The notes below the pieces were generated by a model. That model had not been told where the DNA came from and searched no databases. It was given only the letters and a program-made list of their open reading frames with translations. Both the position numbers and the translations under genes were made by a program. A stretch of 64,000 nt of DNA, taken from the NCBI RefSeq assembly GCF_900240315.1, contig NZ_OEPZ01000001.1, positions 620,001 through 684,000 of the forward strand. Reading direction: 5' to 3'. Within the stretch, counting starts at the first letter, position 1, and the number at the start of each line of letters is the position of its first letter. The stretch comes from Dorea phocaeensis. Lineage in GTDB: Bacteria > Bacillota > Clostridia > Lachnospirales > Lachnospiraceae. Positions 26,185 to 34,868 of the stretch are shown in pieces.

Positions 26185-28611
26185 TTATCCTTTCTGTTCT
26201 TCCCCCTGTTCTTCTCCCTGTTCTTCGCTTTGTTCTTCTATCTGCTCCCAAAACGTCTCCATCTTATCAGCCACATTATCTGCATTACAAGTTCCATAGT
26301 CTTTCCACTCTCTTGGAAAAATTTCCTGATAACGATAGTCGCGAAAGCGTTCATCCAGCAAAAGAATAACGCCGCAGTCCCTATCCGTTCGGATCACACG
26401 CCCTGCAGACTGCAGTACCTTATTCATACCGGGATACAGATATGCATAATCAAATCCTCTGATGCCCTGTTTCTGAAAATAGTCTTTCAAAAGTTCTCGT
26501 TCCCGACACACCTGCGGAAGGCCGGTTCCAACAATTGCTGCGCCAATCAGCCGATCCCTGGAAAGATCGATCCCTTCCGAGAAAATTCCGCCCATCACAC
26601 AGAATCCAATCAGACTTCCCTCCCGTTCTTCCTCAAAATTCTCAAGAAAAATCTCCCTTGCCTCCTCGGACATATACTGAGATTGAAGGATATAATCAAT
26701 CTCTTCTAGCTCTCCTGCAATTCTTTGCTCGGCAAGCAGAATTTCAAATGCCTCATAAACCTCTTCCATAAAACGGTAAGAAGGAAAAAACGCCATATAA
26801 TTTCCTGCTTTCGCCCGTACCATACAAAGAAGATACCTCGCATATCGGCGATACATTTCCTCACCCCTGCTGGTATACTTACTGCTCACATCATTGCCCA
26901 CAAGAAGAAGTCGTCTCCTTACATCAAAGGGAGATCTGGCATACACCGCATAATCTTCCTTCGATGTACTCAGCAAGTTTTTATAGTAATGAATCGGAAG
27001 TAAAGTTGCCGAGAAAAAAACTGCACTATTCCCTTTCTCTAAAAATTCCTGCAGGCAGGCGGATGGATTAACACAGAATAACCGAATCCAGAAATGCCCT
27101 TTTCCATCTAATTCTGAGTAAATCAGATAGTTCTCATCCACCCTTTCATAGATATTGACAAACATCCGTACCTGAAAATAAAAATCCAAAACCTCTTTTC
27201 TGACCTCCGGATCTGTGCATTCTTCTAAATACTGTTCCAATTCCCCCATCAGTGCAATCAATTTCAAATAGATATGTCCTACACTATTTAAGATCTGATA
27301 TTCTTCACATTCCCGCTTCAATGCCAACATCTGCTTATTGCATTCTTCCAGCCTTCTGACAAGTTTCGGATCACTCATTTTTACCAGGCGCTTCACCTTC
27401 AACACTTCTTCTTTACAGACGGAAGCGCTATACATCTCCCTCCCCCGATCCACCAGGTTATGCGCCTCATCGATCAGGAACAGGTAATCCCCTTTCACGC
27501 TTTCTCCAAAAAAGCGCTTCAAATGAGCGTTGGGATCAAACACATAATTATAATCACAAATCACAGCATCCACCCAGGTTGACACATCTAAACTCATCTC
27601 AAATGGACAGACCTTCCACTTCCTTGCATGTTCTTCCAGAATCTCCCGGCTCATTTCATCGGAAGCGGTCAGAAGTTCATAAACCGCATCGTTCACCCGG
27701 TCATAATGACCTTTGGCATAAGGACATTTTTCCGGATTGCAGTCCGCTTCTTCACAGAAACAAATTTTCTCCTTTGCCGTCAGTACCAGAACCTTCATCC
27801 GAAGCGCCTGTTCTTTTAACGTATCAAACGCCTGCCACGCCACCGTTCGGGTAATCGTCCTCGCCGTCAGATAGAAAATCTTCTCTCCCAGTTCCTCTCC
27901 CATCGCCTTCACTGCCGGAAACACGGTAGCCATTGTTTTTCCCACGCCCGTCGGCGCCTGGATAAACAGTTTCTTCTTCCGAAGAATGGTACGATACACA
28001 GAAACCGTCAAATCTCTTTGCCCCTCCCGATAAGGAAACGGAAATTCAATCTTCTTAATCGATGCATTTCGCTTCTTTCTCCAGCTAATCTGATATCGCG
28101 CCCATTTTTCATACTGTCCCGCCAACTCCAAAAACCAACGTTCCAGCTCTTCATACGGATACACATTTTGAAAACGTTTGATTTCCTCCGTCTCCAGATT
28201 ACAGTAAGTCATTTGGACACCAATGTCAGAAAGCCCCTGCTGATTCGCATAGATATAAGCATAACACATCGCCTGTGCCAAATGTACGGGAACCGGCTCC
28301 TTCAAAAATTCCAATTCTTTATAGATTCCTTTTATTTCATCAACAACAATCCCGTCCGCAGTCTCCATAATTCCGTCTGCTCTTCCTTCTACAGACAAGA
28401 TAAAGCCCCGGCATAAAATCTCATGCTTTAACGATACCTCTGCATGATACCCCGCCCCCATCTGTCTTTGAATCTTTCGATGGATTTTGCCTCCCATCAG
28501 CATGGCGTCCTTGTCCATACCTGCTATACGATTGTCAATATCTCCGCTTCTTAAAATAAATTCCACCAGATTCCGTACGGAAATCCGGATGATTGGCTGT
28601 TCCTGTTCCAT
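26185..28611 (-). CDS. RecB/Cas4-like nuclease fused to XPD/DinG-type helicase
   Basis: 808 residues. The N-terminal ~170 residues look like a PD-(D/E)XK RecB-type nuclease: His44 in GKIHRKIQ, Asp79, the DEIK box at 91-94, and Gln113/Tyr117 in QAMCYAY. Then a superfamily 2 Rad3/XPD-DinG helicase: Walker A QAPTGVGKT (218-226), DEAH at 381-384, and iron-sulfur-type Cys (284/286, 291, 296, 335) between them. The C-terminal part has the motif-VI QSAGRVIRTDRD. A low-complexity Glu/Gln tail (EEQGEEQGEEQ) ends the protein. It follows the radical-SAM pair by 56 bases on the same strand. Probably DNA repair; exact role unknown. Confidence 0.88.
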   Translation of the reverse strand: MEQEQPIIRISVRNLVEFILRSGDIDNRIAGMDKDAMLMGGKIHRKIQRQMGAGYHAEVSLKHEILCRGFILSVEGRADGIMETADGIVVDEIKGIYKELEFLKEPVPVHLAQAMCYAYIYANQQGLSDIGVQMTYCNLETEEIKRFQNVYPYEELERWFLELAGQYEKWARYQISWRKKRNASIKKIEFPFPYREGQRDLTVSVYRTILRKKKLFIQAPTGVGKTMATVFPAVKAMGEELGEKIFYLTARTITRTVAWQAFDTLKEQALRMKVLVLTAKEKICFCEEADCNPEKCPYAKGHYDRVNDAVYELLTASDEMSREILEEHARKWKVCPFEMSLDVSTWVDAVICDYNYVFDPNAHLKRFFGESVKGDYLFLIDEAHNLVDRGREMYSASVCKEEVLKVKRLVKMSDPKLVRRLEECNKQMLALKRECEEYQILNSVGHIYLKLIALMGELEQYLEECTDPEVRKEVLDFYFQVRMFVNIYERVDENYLIYSELDGKGHFWIRLFCVNPSACLQEFLEKGNSAVFFSATLLPIHYYKNLLSTSKEDYAVYARSPFDVRRRLLLVGNDVSSKYTSRGEEMYRRYARYLLCMVRAKAGNYMAFFPSYRFMEEVYEAFEILLAEQRIAGELEEIDYILQSQYMSEEAREIFLENFEEEREGSLIGFCVMGGIFSEGIDLSRDRLIGAAIVGTGLPQVCRERELLKDYFQKQGIRGFDYAYLYPGMNKVLQSAGRVIRTDRDCGVILLLDERFRDYRYQEIFPREWKDYGTCNADNVADKMETFWEQIEEQSEEQGEEQGEEQKG
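26193..26241. repeat. 12-bp tandem repeat in the helicase 3' end
   Basis: Four imperfect units of the type TTCTTCCCCCTG on the plus strand, encoding E-E-Q-G/S repeats on the minus strand. The unit is a multiple of three, so changes in copy number would only lengthen or shorten the acidic tail. Confidence 0.7.
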
Positions 28612-28667
28612 TGTACACTTCCACCTGCCTCACTGGCTGTCATCATTTCTTCTATCTTATCATACTT

Positions 28668-29450
28668 TTAGCCTCCCTGTGAAAATTCTGTCATATATGG
28701 ACGAAAACGAAACGGCAGATGCTGTGCCTGCGCCTTTTTATCTTCCCTCTCTGAAATGGAAATCGTCTCACAAAACCCTCTCCACAGCTTTTCGTATCTT
28801 TTCTCCTGTTCCGACACCTCCAATTCTTCCAAACAAAATTCTTCCAAACAAGATTCTTCTGCCCAAACCACCACCCACCGTCTTCCTGATTCATGTACGG
28901 CAAACATCCGATGCGACTTGTCATAAATCATCCAGTTCTCTTTCGGAAGACGTTCTTCAAAATGGGGTGCAAGACAGGGAAGCACCTGACTTTTCGGACG
29001 AATCACCGCACAGAGAATCCCTCCCTTCAACTCTCGAAAACGTACAAATCCTTTCAAAGCGTGCGCTTCTGCTCCTACTCGTCTGCTAAGTTCAAATACC
29101 TTTTCCACGTCAGGATGTGTCAGATGTTCCATGATTCTTCGGCTGTCTGGAATATGCCTGGCCTCCATCATTGTTCCAAGAATAGCGTCCCCTCTTCCCG
29201 GATCATCTGAAAGAACTGCCTGGCTAATCTCCTGATAGGCTGTACCTCCCAAATGCCTGCATATCATGCGGTCTACCGCCGCTGCTTTTTCTCTGTTTTC
29301 CTCCACCTCTTCGTAAGTACAAAATAGCTCCGGTTCCACATGTCCTGCCAATGCAATTCCACTATCCTGCTGATCTTTCCGTCTCCAGGCTTCATAAATC
29401 CCAGAAAAAATCCCCGTCGCTGAATCACTGCATATATATACCTTTTTCAC
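28668..29450 (-). CDS. TIGR03915-type DNA-metabolism protein (DUF4130)
   Basis: 260 residues from GTG 29450, which has GGAGG 8 bases upstream (giving the N-terminus MKKVYICSDSATGIFSGIY). The family is found next to the TIGR03916 radical-SAM protein and, in other bacteria, fused to a uracil-DNA-glycosylase domain (family knowledge). Seen: HALKGFVRFRELKGG and the later HFEERLPKENWMIYDKSHRMF, typical of DUF4130. No glycosylase domain is fused here. It overlaps the radical-SAM gene by 26 bases, so the two are translationally coupled. Confidence 0.87.
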   Translation of the reverse strand: MKKVYICSDSATGIFSGIYEAWRRKDQQDSGIALAGHVEPELFCTYEEVEENREKAAAVDRMICRHLGGTAYQEISQAVLSDDPGRGDAILGTMMEARHIPDSRRIMEHLTHPDVEKVFELSRRVGAEAHALKGFVRFRELKGGILCAVIRPKSQVLPCLAPHFEERLPKENWMIYDKSHRMFAVHESGRRWVVVWAEESCLEEFCLEELEVSEQEKRYEKLWRGFCETISISEREDKKAQAQHLPFRFRPYMTEFSQGG

Positions 29451-30756
29451 CCAAACCACCTCCAAACCTTACATCATCGAACAGTGACAATTGCTGATAT
29501 CCCATATGAACCACCTCTTTCGGAAGCCGTTCCCCAGATGCCAGAAGATTTCTCGCAATCGACTCCTCGGTAAACTTCACCGGATACATCATCTTCCCCT
29601 CACAGGTAATAAAATAAACAGCCCTCTTAAGTACCACTCCCATCTTCTTTAAATCTTCATAGGTTAAGGTACCAAGCCGTCTCGCCTTCACAATTCTGGA
29701 TGCCGATTTGTATCCGATTCCAGGCACCCGAAGGAGCGTCTTATAGTCTGCCTGATTCACCTCAACCGGAAAATATTCTAAATGCTTCAATGCCCAATTA
29801 CACTTTGGATCAAAGAGCACATTGAAGTTCGGTTCCTCTTCTGACAGGAGTTCTTCCGCACGAAAGTGGTAATAACGAAGCAGCCAGTCTGCCTGATACA
29901 GCCGATGTTCCCGAAGAAGCGGCGGCCCTTCATCCGACCGTGCCGGAAGATGAGCATCCTCATTCACATGAACAAATGCAGAAAAGAACACTCTCTTCAA
30001 GTCAAACTTCTGGTAAAGAGACTGTGTCACCTGCATAATCTGATAATCACTTTCCGGTGTCGCACCAATAATCATCTGGGTGCTTTGTCCCGCCGGTACA
30101 AAGCGAGGTGCATGGCGGTAAAGAGCCAGTTCCTGTCGATTTTCTTCCATGCCGTTCTGCACCAGACGCATCGGCGTCAAAATCTTCTTCCGCGTCTTAT
30201 GGGGAGCAAGAATCTTCAGACTCTCCGCTGTCGGAAGTTCCAGATTCACACTCATCCTGTCCGCCAGAAACCCCACCCGACGAATCAATTCCGAATCTGC
30301 GCCAGGAATCGCCTTTACATGAATATACCCTTGAAATCCACATTCTGTTCTCAGCTTATAAAGCGCCGCATAGATCAGTTCCATCGTATAATCCGGACTC
30401 TTTAAAATACCGGAACTTAGGAATAGTCCTTCAATATAATTCCGTCGATAAAACTCCATCGTAAGCGTACAGATCTCATCTGGAGTAAAGGATGTACGCA
30501 CCACATCATTGGTTCTTCGATTCACACAATACTTACAGTCATAAATACATTCATTGGTAAACAAAATTTTGAGAAGGGAGATACATCTTCCATCCGCCGA
30601 AAAACTATGGCAAATTCCCGACTGCTCACAGCTTCCCATTCCCGTTCCGTCATTCCTTCTAGATGTTCCGCTGGAAGTACAGGCCACATCATACTTTGCC
30701 GCATCCGTCAGAATATTCAGTTTCTCATACATTGTTAAGGTCTCCTGAATCCTCAT
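29425..30756 (-). CDS. Putative DNA modification/repair radical-SAM protein (TIGR03916)
   Basis: 443 residues. Radical-SAM cluster Cys70, Cys74, Cys77 in NECIYDCKYC, followed by a SplB/biotin-synthase-like barrel, and a C-terminal helix-hairpin-helix (LLRVPGIGYKSASRIVKARR) of the kind that binds DNA. Extra Cys near residues 43, 49 and 58 (SCEQSGIC, RC) may bind metal. The family is unassigned in activity; its link to uracil-glycosylase-type proteins suggests base modification or repair. ATG 30756 has GGAGG ten bases upstream; ATG 30780 lies before the ribosome site. First gene of a three-gene run with the DUF4130 protein and helicase fusion. Confidence 0.88.
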   Translation of the reverse strand: MRIQETLTMYEKLNILTDAAKYDVACTSSGTSRRNDGTGMGSCEQSGICHSFSADGRCISLLKILFTNECIYDCKYCVNRRTNDVVRTSFTPDEICTLTMEFYRRNYIEGLFLSSGILKSPDYTMELIYAALYKLRTECGFQGYIHVKAIPGADSELIRRVGFLADRMSVNLELPTAESLKILAPHKTRKKILTPMRLVQNGMEENRQELALYRHAPRFVPAGQSTQMIIGATPESDYQIMQVTQSLYQKFDLKRVFFSAFVHVNEDAHLPARSDEGPPLLREHRLYQADWLLRYYHFRAEELLSEEEPNFNVLFDPKCNWALKHLEYFPVEVNQADYKTLLRVPGIGYKSASRIVKARRLGTLTYEDLKKMGVVLKRAVYFITCEGKMMYPVKFTEESIARNLLASGERLPKEVVHMGYQQLSLFDDVRFGGGLGEKGIYMQ

Positions 30757-30828
30757 CCTCGTTCTTCCTCCTCTGACCACCGTATCCTTCTTATCTTCCT
30801 CTTTGATGCTTCACCCTTTCTTCCAAAG

Positions 30829-30881
30829 AAAAAAGAACACACGTTTGTATATTTCGTATTGTACAAACGCATGTTCTTTTT
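30829..30881 (-). terminator. Terminator after the Mrp gene
   Basis: AAAAAGAACATGCGTTTGTA pairs with TACAAACGTGTGTTCTTTTT on the minus strand with one mismatch, about 10 bases past the Mrp stop. It also lies ahead of the radical-SAM gene, for which no clear promoter was seen. Confidence 0.85.
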
Positions 30882-30892
30882 GTCAATATCTC

Positions 30893-31726
30893 TTATAACT
30901 TATTCACCGCATCCGTCAGATACTCATTGCTCACCGAAGCAAATGCTTCTTTTTCTACCGCTTCCGCCAGCCTAGCATCAATCGGCATCTTTCCAAGCAC
31001 TGGAATCTCAAGCTCCTGCGCCACCTCATCAACATGACTTTCTCCAAACACAGAGATCATCTTGCCGCAGTCCGGGCACACCAGATAACTATAGTTTTCT
31101 ACAATTCCAAGCACCGGAATATTCATTTTCTTTGCCATATTATAAGCTTTCTTTACGATCATTCGAACAAGATCCTGCGGAGATGTAACAATCACAATCC
31201 CGTCTACCGGCAGAGATTGAAATACTGTAAGCGGAACATCACCGGTTCCCGGAGGCATATCCACAAACAGATAATCCAATTCTCCCCACATAACATCGGT
31301 CCAGAACTGTTCTACCACACCTGCAATCACAGGTCCTCTCCAAATCACCGGATCTGACTCATGCTCAAGCAAAAGATTCACCGACATAATCCTCGTTCCA
31401 TCTTTCGCCTCACACGGAAACATTCCCGCTTCGCTTCCCTTGGCATTCTCGTGAATTCCATACATCTTCGGAATAGACGGACCTGTAATATCCGCATCCA
31501 AAATTCCAACGGAAAATCCCTGCTCCCGCATCAAGCGCGCCAGAGACGCCGTTACCATTGATTTTCCAACTCCACCTTTTCCGCTGACCACTGCAATCAC
31601 ATTCTTTACATGTGAAAAAGGATTTGCCGGTTTCTTAAAATCCTGAGGCTTACTGCTGCACGAATCTGCATGTGCACAGCCGGCACAGTCAGACGAAGTA
31701 CAGCCGCTTTTCTGTTCTTCTGCCAT
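30893..31726 (-). CDS. Mrp/NBP35-type iron-sulfur carrier ATPase
   Basis: 277 residues. Deviant Walker A SGKGGVGKSM (residues ~48-57), DADITGPSIPKMYG switch segment, DMPPGTGD, and a C-terminal CPDC pair that bridges a 4Fe-4S cluster in this family. The N-terminal 25 residues hold a Cys-rich motif (C-x4-DCAGCAHADSC), common in clostridial Mrp proteins. Role: assembly or transfer of iron-sulfur clusters in the cytoplasm. It starts 5 bases after the RidA stop codon and is in one operon with RidA and the cyclodeaminase-family gene. Confidence 0.93.
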   Translation of the reverse strand: MAEEQKSGCTSSDCAGCAHADSCSSKPQDFKKPANPFSHVKNVIAVVSGKGGVGKSMVTASLARLMREQGFSVGILDADITGPSIPKMYGIHENAKGSEAGMFPCEAKDGTRIMSVNLLLEHESDPVIWRGPVIAGVVEQFWTDVMWGELDYLFVDMPPGTGDVPLTVFQSLPVDGIVIVTSPQDLVRMIVKKAYNMAKKMNIPVLGIVENYSYLVCPDCGKMISVFGESHVDEVAQELEIPVLGKMPIDARLAEAVEKEAFASVSNEYLTDAVNKL

Positions 31727-31731
31727 ATCTT

Positions 31732-32109
31732 TTACTCCTCCACTGCTGCAATTACTTCTACTTCACACAATACGTTCTTTGGAAGTGTCTTTACTGCCAC
31801 GCAGCTTCTTGCCGGTTTCGATGTGAAATATTTTGCATACACTTCATTGAAAGCCGCAAAATCTCCCATATCTGCCAAGAAACAAGTTGTCTTTAATACC
31901 TTGTCATAAGAAGTGCCTGCTGCTTCCAGAACCGCGCCAATATTCTTGCACACCTGCTCTGTCTGCGCTTCGATGGTCTCTGCCTCTACCGCATCCACCT
32001 CCGGGTTAATTGCAATCTGTCCGGCAGAATAGAAAATTCCGCCGTGTACATATCCCTGTGAATATGGTCCCAATGCCTTTGGTGCTTTCTCTGTTGCTAC
32101 AACTCTCAT
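31732..32109 (-). CDS. RidA-family reactive imine/enamine deaminase
   Basis: 125 residues, the full Rid length. Hydrolyses reactive imines such as 2-aminoacrylate-derived intermediates. Seen: PKALGPYSQGYVHGGIFYSAGQI at the N-terminus and the catalytic Arg in KPARSCVAV, then CEVEVIA near the end. ATG 32109 overlaps the preceding stop codon as ATGA, so it is translationally coupled to the cyclodeaminase-family enzyme, which makes imines. The match of functions suggests a protective pair (inference). Confidence 0.93.
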   Translation of the reverse strand: MRVVATEKAPKALGPYSQGYVHGGIFYSAGQIAINPEVDAVEAETIEAQTEQVCKNIGAVLEAAGTSYDKVLKTTCFLADMGDFAAFNEVYAKYFTSKPARSCVAVKTLPKNVLCEVEVIAAVEE

Positions 32110-33062
32110 GCTAATCTCTCCTTTGCCATTTCTAAAATTTTCTGTGCGATGCATACGTCAAACAGTCCCATTCCTACGGATTTATAATACACTGTCTTAC
32201 CTTCGTCTGCCCCCGCATCCGCTCCTGATGCCAAAAATTCATTCATCAGTACCGTCTGTTCTTCTTTCAGTCTTCCTTCCGCCAGTGGCTGACTCAAATC
32301 CCCACTTTCTTCACAGGCATACGGAAGTTCGATGTACACCTTATCAACCAAATCCCAGATCGCGTCCGGGATCTCCCTCATCTGCGACGTATAAGAACCG
32401 ATTGCAATGATGCATTTTCCTCTCAGAAGTTCTTTATCATTCGGAAGAACCGGTGAAGTTGCGGGTGTTGTCGTACAGATAATCTCACTGTTCTTTACAA
32501 GCTCTTCCACTGTCTTACATTGTACTACCTCTACAGCCGGGTTATCAATAGCTTTTTTCAGACGCGCCAGATAGTCGGTAAGATCCCTGTCGCTGTGATT
32601 GTACACATAAACGGTGTGAATTTCACGTGCCGCACATGCATACAGCGCCTGATGGAACCCCTGCACTCCTGCTCCTACGATACCGACGGTGTGACAGTCT
32701 TTTCTGGATAAATGACGGACTGCCACTCCTCCAACCGCTCCGGTTCTCCACGCTGTAACAGCCTGTCCATCCAATACTGCCAACGGCTTTCCTGTCGTAT
32801 AATCATTCAAATATACGATTCCGTCAATGGATGGAAGCCCAAGCTTTGCATTATCCGGGAAAATACTTAAAATCTTTGTTCCAATTATCTCTTTGGTATA
32901 ACATGGCATATACATCATTGTCTTATTCGCATCTTCCACCGTAGGTCTTGGCGGCATATAGAAATCGCCGCTTCCGAAAATACGATAAGCCTCCTCAATC
33001 CGATCCATCATTCCATTCAAATCGACGACTTCCTCAATCCGTTTTTTATCAAGTACAAGCAT
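32106..33062 (-). CDS. Ornithine cyclodeaminase / mu-crystallin family enzyme
   Basis: 318 residues. NAD(P)-dependent enzymes of this family include ornithine cyclodeaminase, alanine dehydrogenase, and ketimine reductase. Seen: MPPRPTV, MYMPCY, LDGQAVTAWRTGAVGGVAVRHL, the Rossmann GIVGAGVQGFHQALYA, and TTTPATSPVL. The Asp that defines true ornithine cyclodeaminase (in the GADAxGK loop) appears as ASGADAGADEGK. ATG 33062 has GGGGG eight bases upstream. Co-transcribed with RidA and Mrp. Substrate is not determinable. Confidence 0.88.
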   Translation of the reverse strand: MLVLDKKRIEEVVDLNGMMDRIEEAYRIFGSGDFYMPPRPTVEDANKTMMYMPCYTKEIIGTKILSIFPDNAKLGLPSIDGIVYLNDYTTGKPLAVLDGQAVTAWRTGAVGGVAVRHLSRKDCHTVGIVGAGVQGFHQALYACAAREIHTVYVYNHSDRDLTDYLARLKKAIDNPAVEVVQCKTVEELVKNSEIICTTTPATSPVLPNDKELLRGKCIIAIGSYTSQMREIPDAIWDLVDKVYIELPYACEESGDLSQPLAEGRLKEEQTVLMNEFLASGADAGADEGKTVYYKSVGMGLFDVCIAQKILEMAKERLA

Positions 33063-33093
33063 TGTTGTTTCCCCCTTTTTCATACTTTGCTAA

Positions 33094-33107
33094 TGCTAAT
33101 TATAGCA
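33094..33107 (-). promoter_or_regulatory. -10 box inside a small palindrome, cyclodeaminase-RidA-Mrp operon
   Basis: TATAAT (33104-33099, minus strand) sits inside TGCTA-N4-TAGCA (33094-33107). No good -35 box lies 16-18 bases upstream. A repressor or activator site is possible. Confidence 0.45.
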
Positions 33108-33124
33108 CACTCTTTGTTCATTTC

Positions 33125-33745
33125 CTATCTCACATTCAAATAATATACTGCCAACTGTGTTCGATCTCTTAGATCCATCTTCTCCAAAATCTGACTCACA
33201 TAATTTCTGACAGTTCCTTCACTTAAGAACAGTCTCTTGGCAATCTCTTTATTACTAAGTCCCTCTGCCACAAGTGAAATCACCTTCTGCTCCTTCTCCC
33301 CGATCTCATACTCTGACCAGTCAAAACGCTTTCTTTCTTTTAAAAGTTCCGGAAGTTTTGCCGTGATTTCGGTTCCAAAGACACTTTGACCAGAATATAC
33401 CGCCTGCAGCGCCGGCAAAATACTATGATAATCCTGTTTTAAAAGATAGCCTTTCACGCCGTACTTCAAAGCCTTCACAATATACTCATCATCCGAAAAC
33501 GTAGTAAGAATCAGGATCTTCGCCTGCGGATCCTTGCTTAAAATCTCCTCTGCCGCCTCTAATCCACTCATCTCTTTCATTCGTATATCCATAAGCAATA
33601 CGTCCGGCTTCTGACTATGGTATAATTCCACCGCTTCCTTTCCATCCTTTCCCACGCCTGCAACCGTAACCTCTTCGCCCGACTCCAAGATCGTCTTAAG
33701 CGCCCCGGATACGAATGTATCATCATCAACAATTACAACTCTCAT
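33125..33745 (-). CDS. NarL/LuxR-family response regulator
   Basis: 206 residues. Receiver domain with VDDD at 6-9, phospho-Asp53 in LMDIRMKEMSG, and Lys in GYLLKQD; C-terminal LuxR-type HTH (VISLVAEGLSNKEIAKRLFL, VRNYVSQILEKM). It overlaps the kinase gene by 20 bases. Divergent ABC-exporter genes are the probable target. Such kinase-regulator-ABC sets in Firmicutes often answer to membrane-active compounds (family knowledge), but the signal here is unknown. Confidence 0.94.
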   Translation of the reverse strand: MRVVIVDDDTFVSGALKTILESGEEVTVAGVGKDGKEAVELYHSQKPDVLLMDIRMKEMSGLEAAEEILSKDPQAKILILTTFSDDEYIVKALKYGVKGYLLKQDYHSILPALQAVYSGQSVFGTEITAKLPELLKERKRFDWSEYEIGEKEQKVISLVAEGLSNKEIAKRLFLSEGTVRNYVSQILEKMDLRDRTQLAVYYLNVR

Positions 33746-34826
33746 CTAAGCTTCCCCCTTCTTTTGGCACTGTAATATAAATACTAAATCCTTTCTCTGC
33801 AGTAATCTGGATTCTTCCGCCAAGCGCAGCCACTCTGTCCTGCATATTACGGATTCCAATTCCTGCCTTTTCTTCTCCGTCCGTTTCCTTTACTCCACAC
33901 CCATTATCTTCTATAATAAGCTGATAAAGTCCCGGGTGCTCTCTCACTACAATATCCACCCTGTCAGCTTTGCTATGCTTTGCAATATTGCTTAAGGCTT
34001 CCTTTACAATGGCGATAAAACTATATTTTACCTCCCTGGGAATCATGTAACCCATATCATAACTTAAAGATACCGGACAAAATGTATTCGCCTCTGTGAG
34101 GCTTAAAAGAACCTCTTTTAAATTCACTGAATCATCATAAAGATCATGCACACTTTCCCGCACGCTGGTCATCGCTGTATGAAGCGTCCCTTCCAGCTGC
34201 TCCAACGGCTCTTCCAAATTCCCTTCCCGATTTACCGCCTTCATAGCGCCCACCATGAGAATCGCTCTGGACAACATATGACCTACGTTATCATGGATTT
34301 CTCTTGCAATACGATTTCTCTCCTTTAACGTAGCTGTATAAATCTCATAATCCTGATTCTTCAGCAGGTTCTGATTTTTTTCCTTCAACTTTAGATTCAG
34401 CTCCATGCTGTCATCTCTTATCTTACGGTATTCTTCTGCAAGCTTTTCACACTTCCTGCTTTGGTAGAAAAGCACACAGGCAAATCCACAGCCGCATATT
34501 AAAAGAACAAAAATTTCCACATCTCTTCCAACATAAAAGTATGCACAGATAATGCCAAGAACGATACCGGCTCTGCCCCAGCCCTTTTTTAACATCTCAT
34601 ATAAAACTGCCGGAGCAAATAGCAAAAAGTCCGGGAAGCAAACAGCAGCCAGCAAATATAATCCCGTCGTTATCGTTAAAATTCGTTTTGAAACAATCGT
34701 ATTTCCCAAACAAATATAGATCAGCGTTACCAAAAATGCAGCTACAAATTTCATATCTGCCGGAACCCTCATCAGAAAGATAAAACTATATAGCATTAAT
34801 AATCCTTGTTCTATGAACTGCCCCAT
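33726..34826 (-). CDS. HisKA_3 sensor histidine kinase (DesK/LiaS-like)
   Basis: 366 residues. N-terminal ~120 residues form 4-5 membrane helices with almost no extracellular domain, then a coiled-coil linker (~125-165), the HisKA_3 dimerisation box ERNRIAREIHDNVGHML with His178, and a HATPase_c domain with DNGCGV and GIGIRNMQDRV. Intramembrane-sensing layout. Starts about 158 bases from the divergent ABC operon. Confidence 0.92.
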   Translation of the reverse strand: MGQFIEQGLLMLYSFIFLMRVPADMKFVAAFLVTLIYICLGNTIVSKRILTITTGLYLLAAVCFPDFLLFAPAVLYEMLKKGWGRAGIVLGIICAYFYVGRDVEIFVLLICGCGFACVLFYQSRKCEKLAEEYRKIRDDSMELNLKLKEKNQNLLKNQDYEIYTATLKERNRIAREIHDNVGHMLSRAILMVGAMKAVNREGNLEEPLEQLEGTLHTAMTSVRESVHDLYDDSVNLKEVLLSLTEANTFCPVSLSYDMGYMIPREVKYSFIAIVKEALSNIAKHSKADRVDIVVREHPGLYQLIIEDNGCGVKETDGEEKAGIGIRNMQDRVAALGGRIQITAEKGFSIYITVPKEGGSLDESCNC

Positions 34827-34868
34827 AACTATTCCTCATTCTCTACTTTCGGGATTTTCTCTGTCACC

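Noticed and set aside
26193-26241. Tandem repeat as an on/off phase-variation switch
   Set aside because: The unit is 12 bp and lies in frame at the end of the gene, so slippage would not shift the frame.
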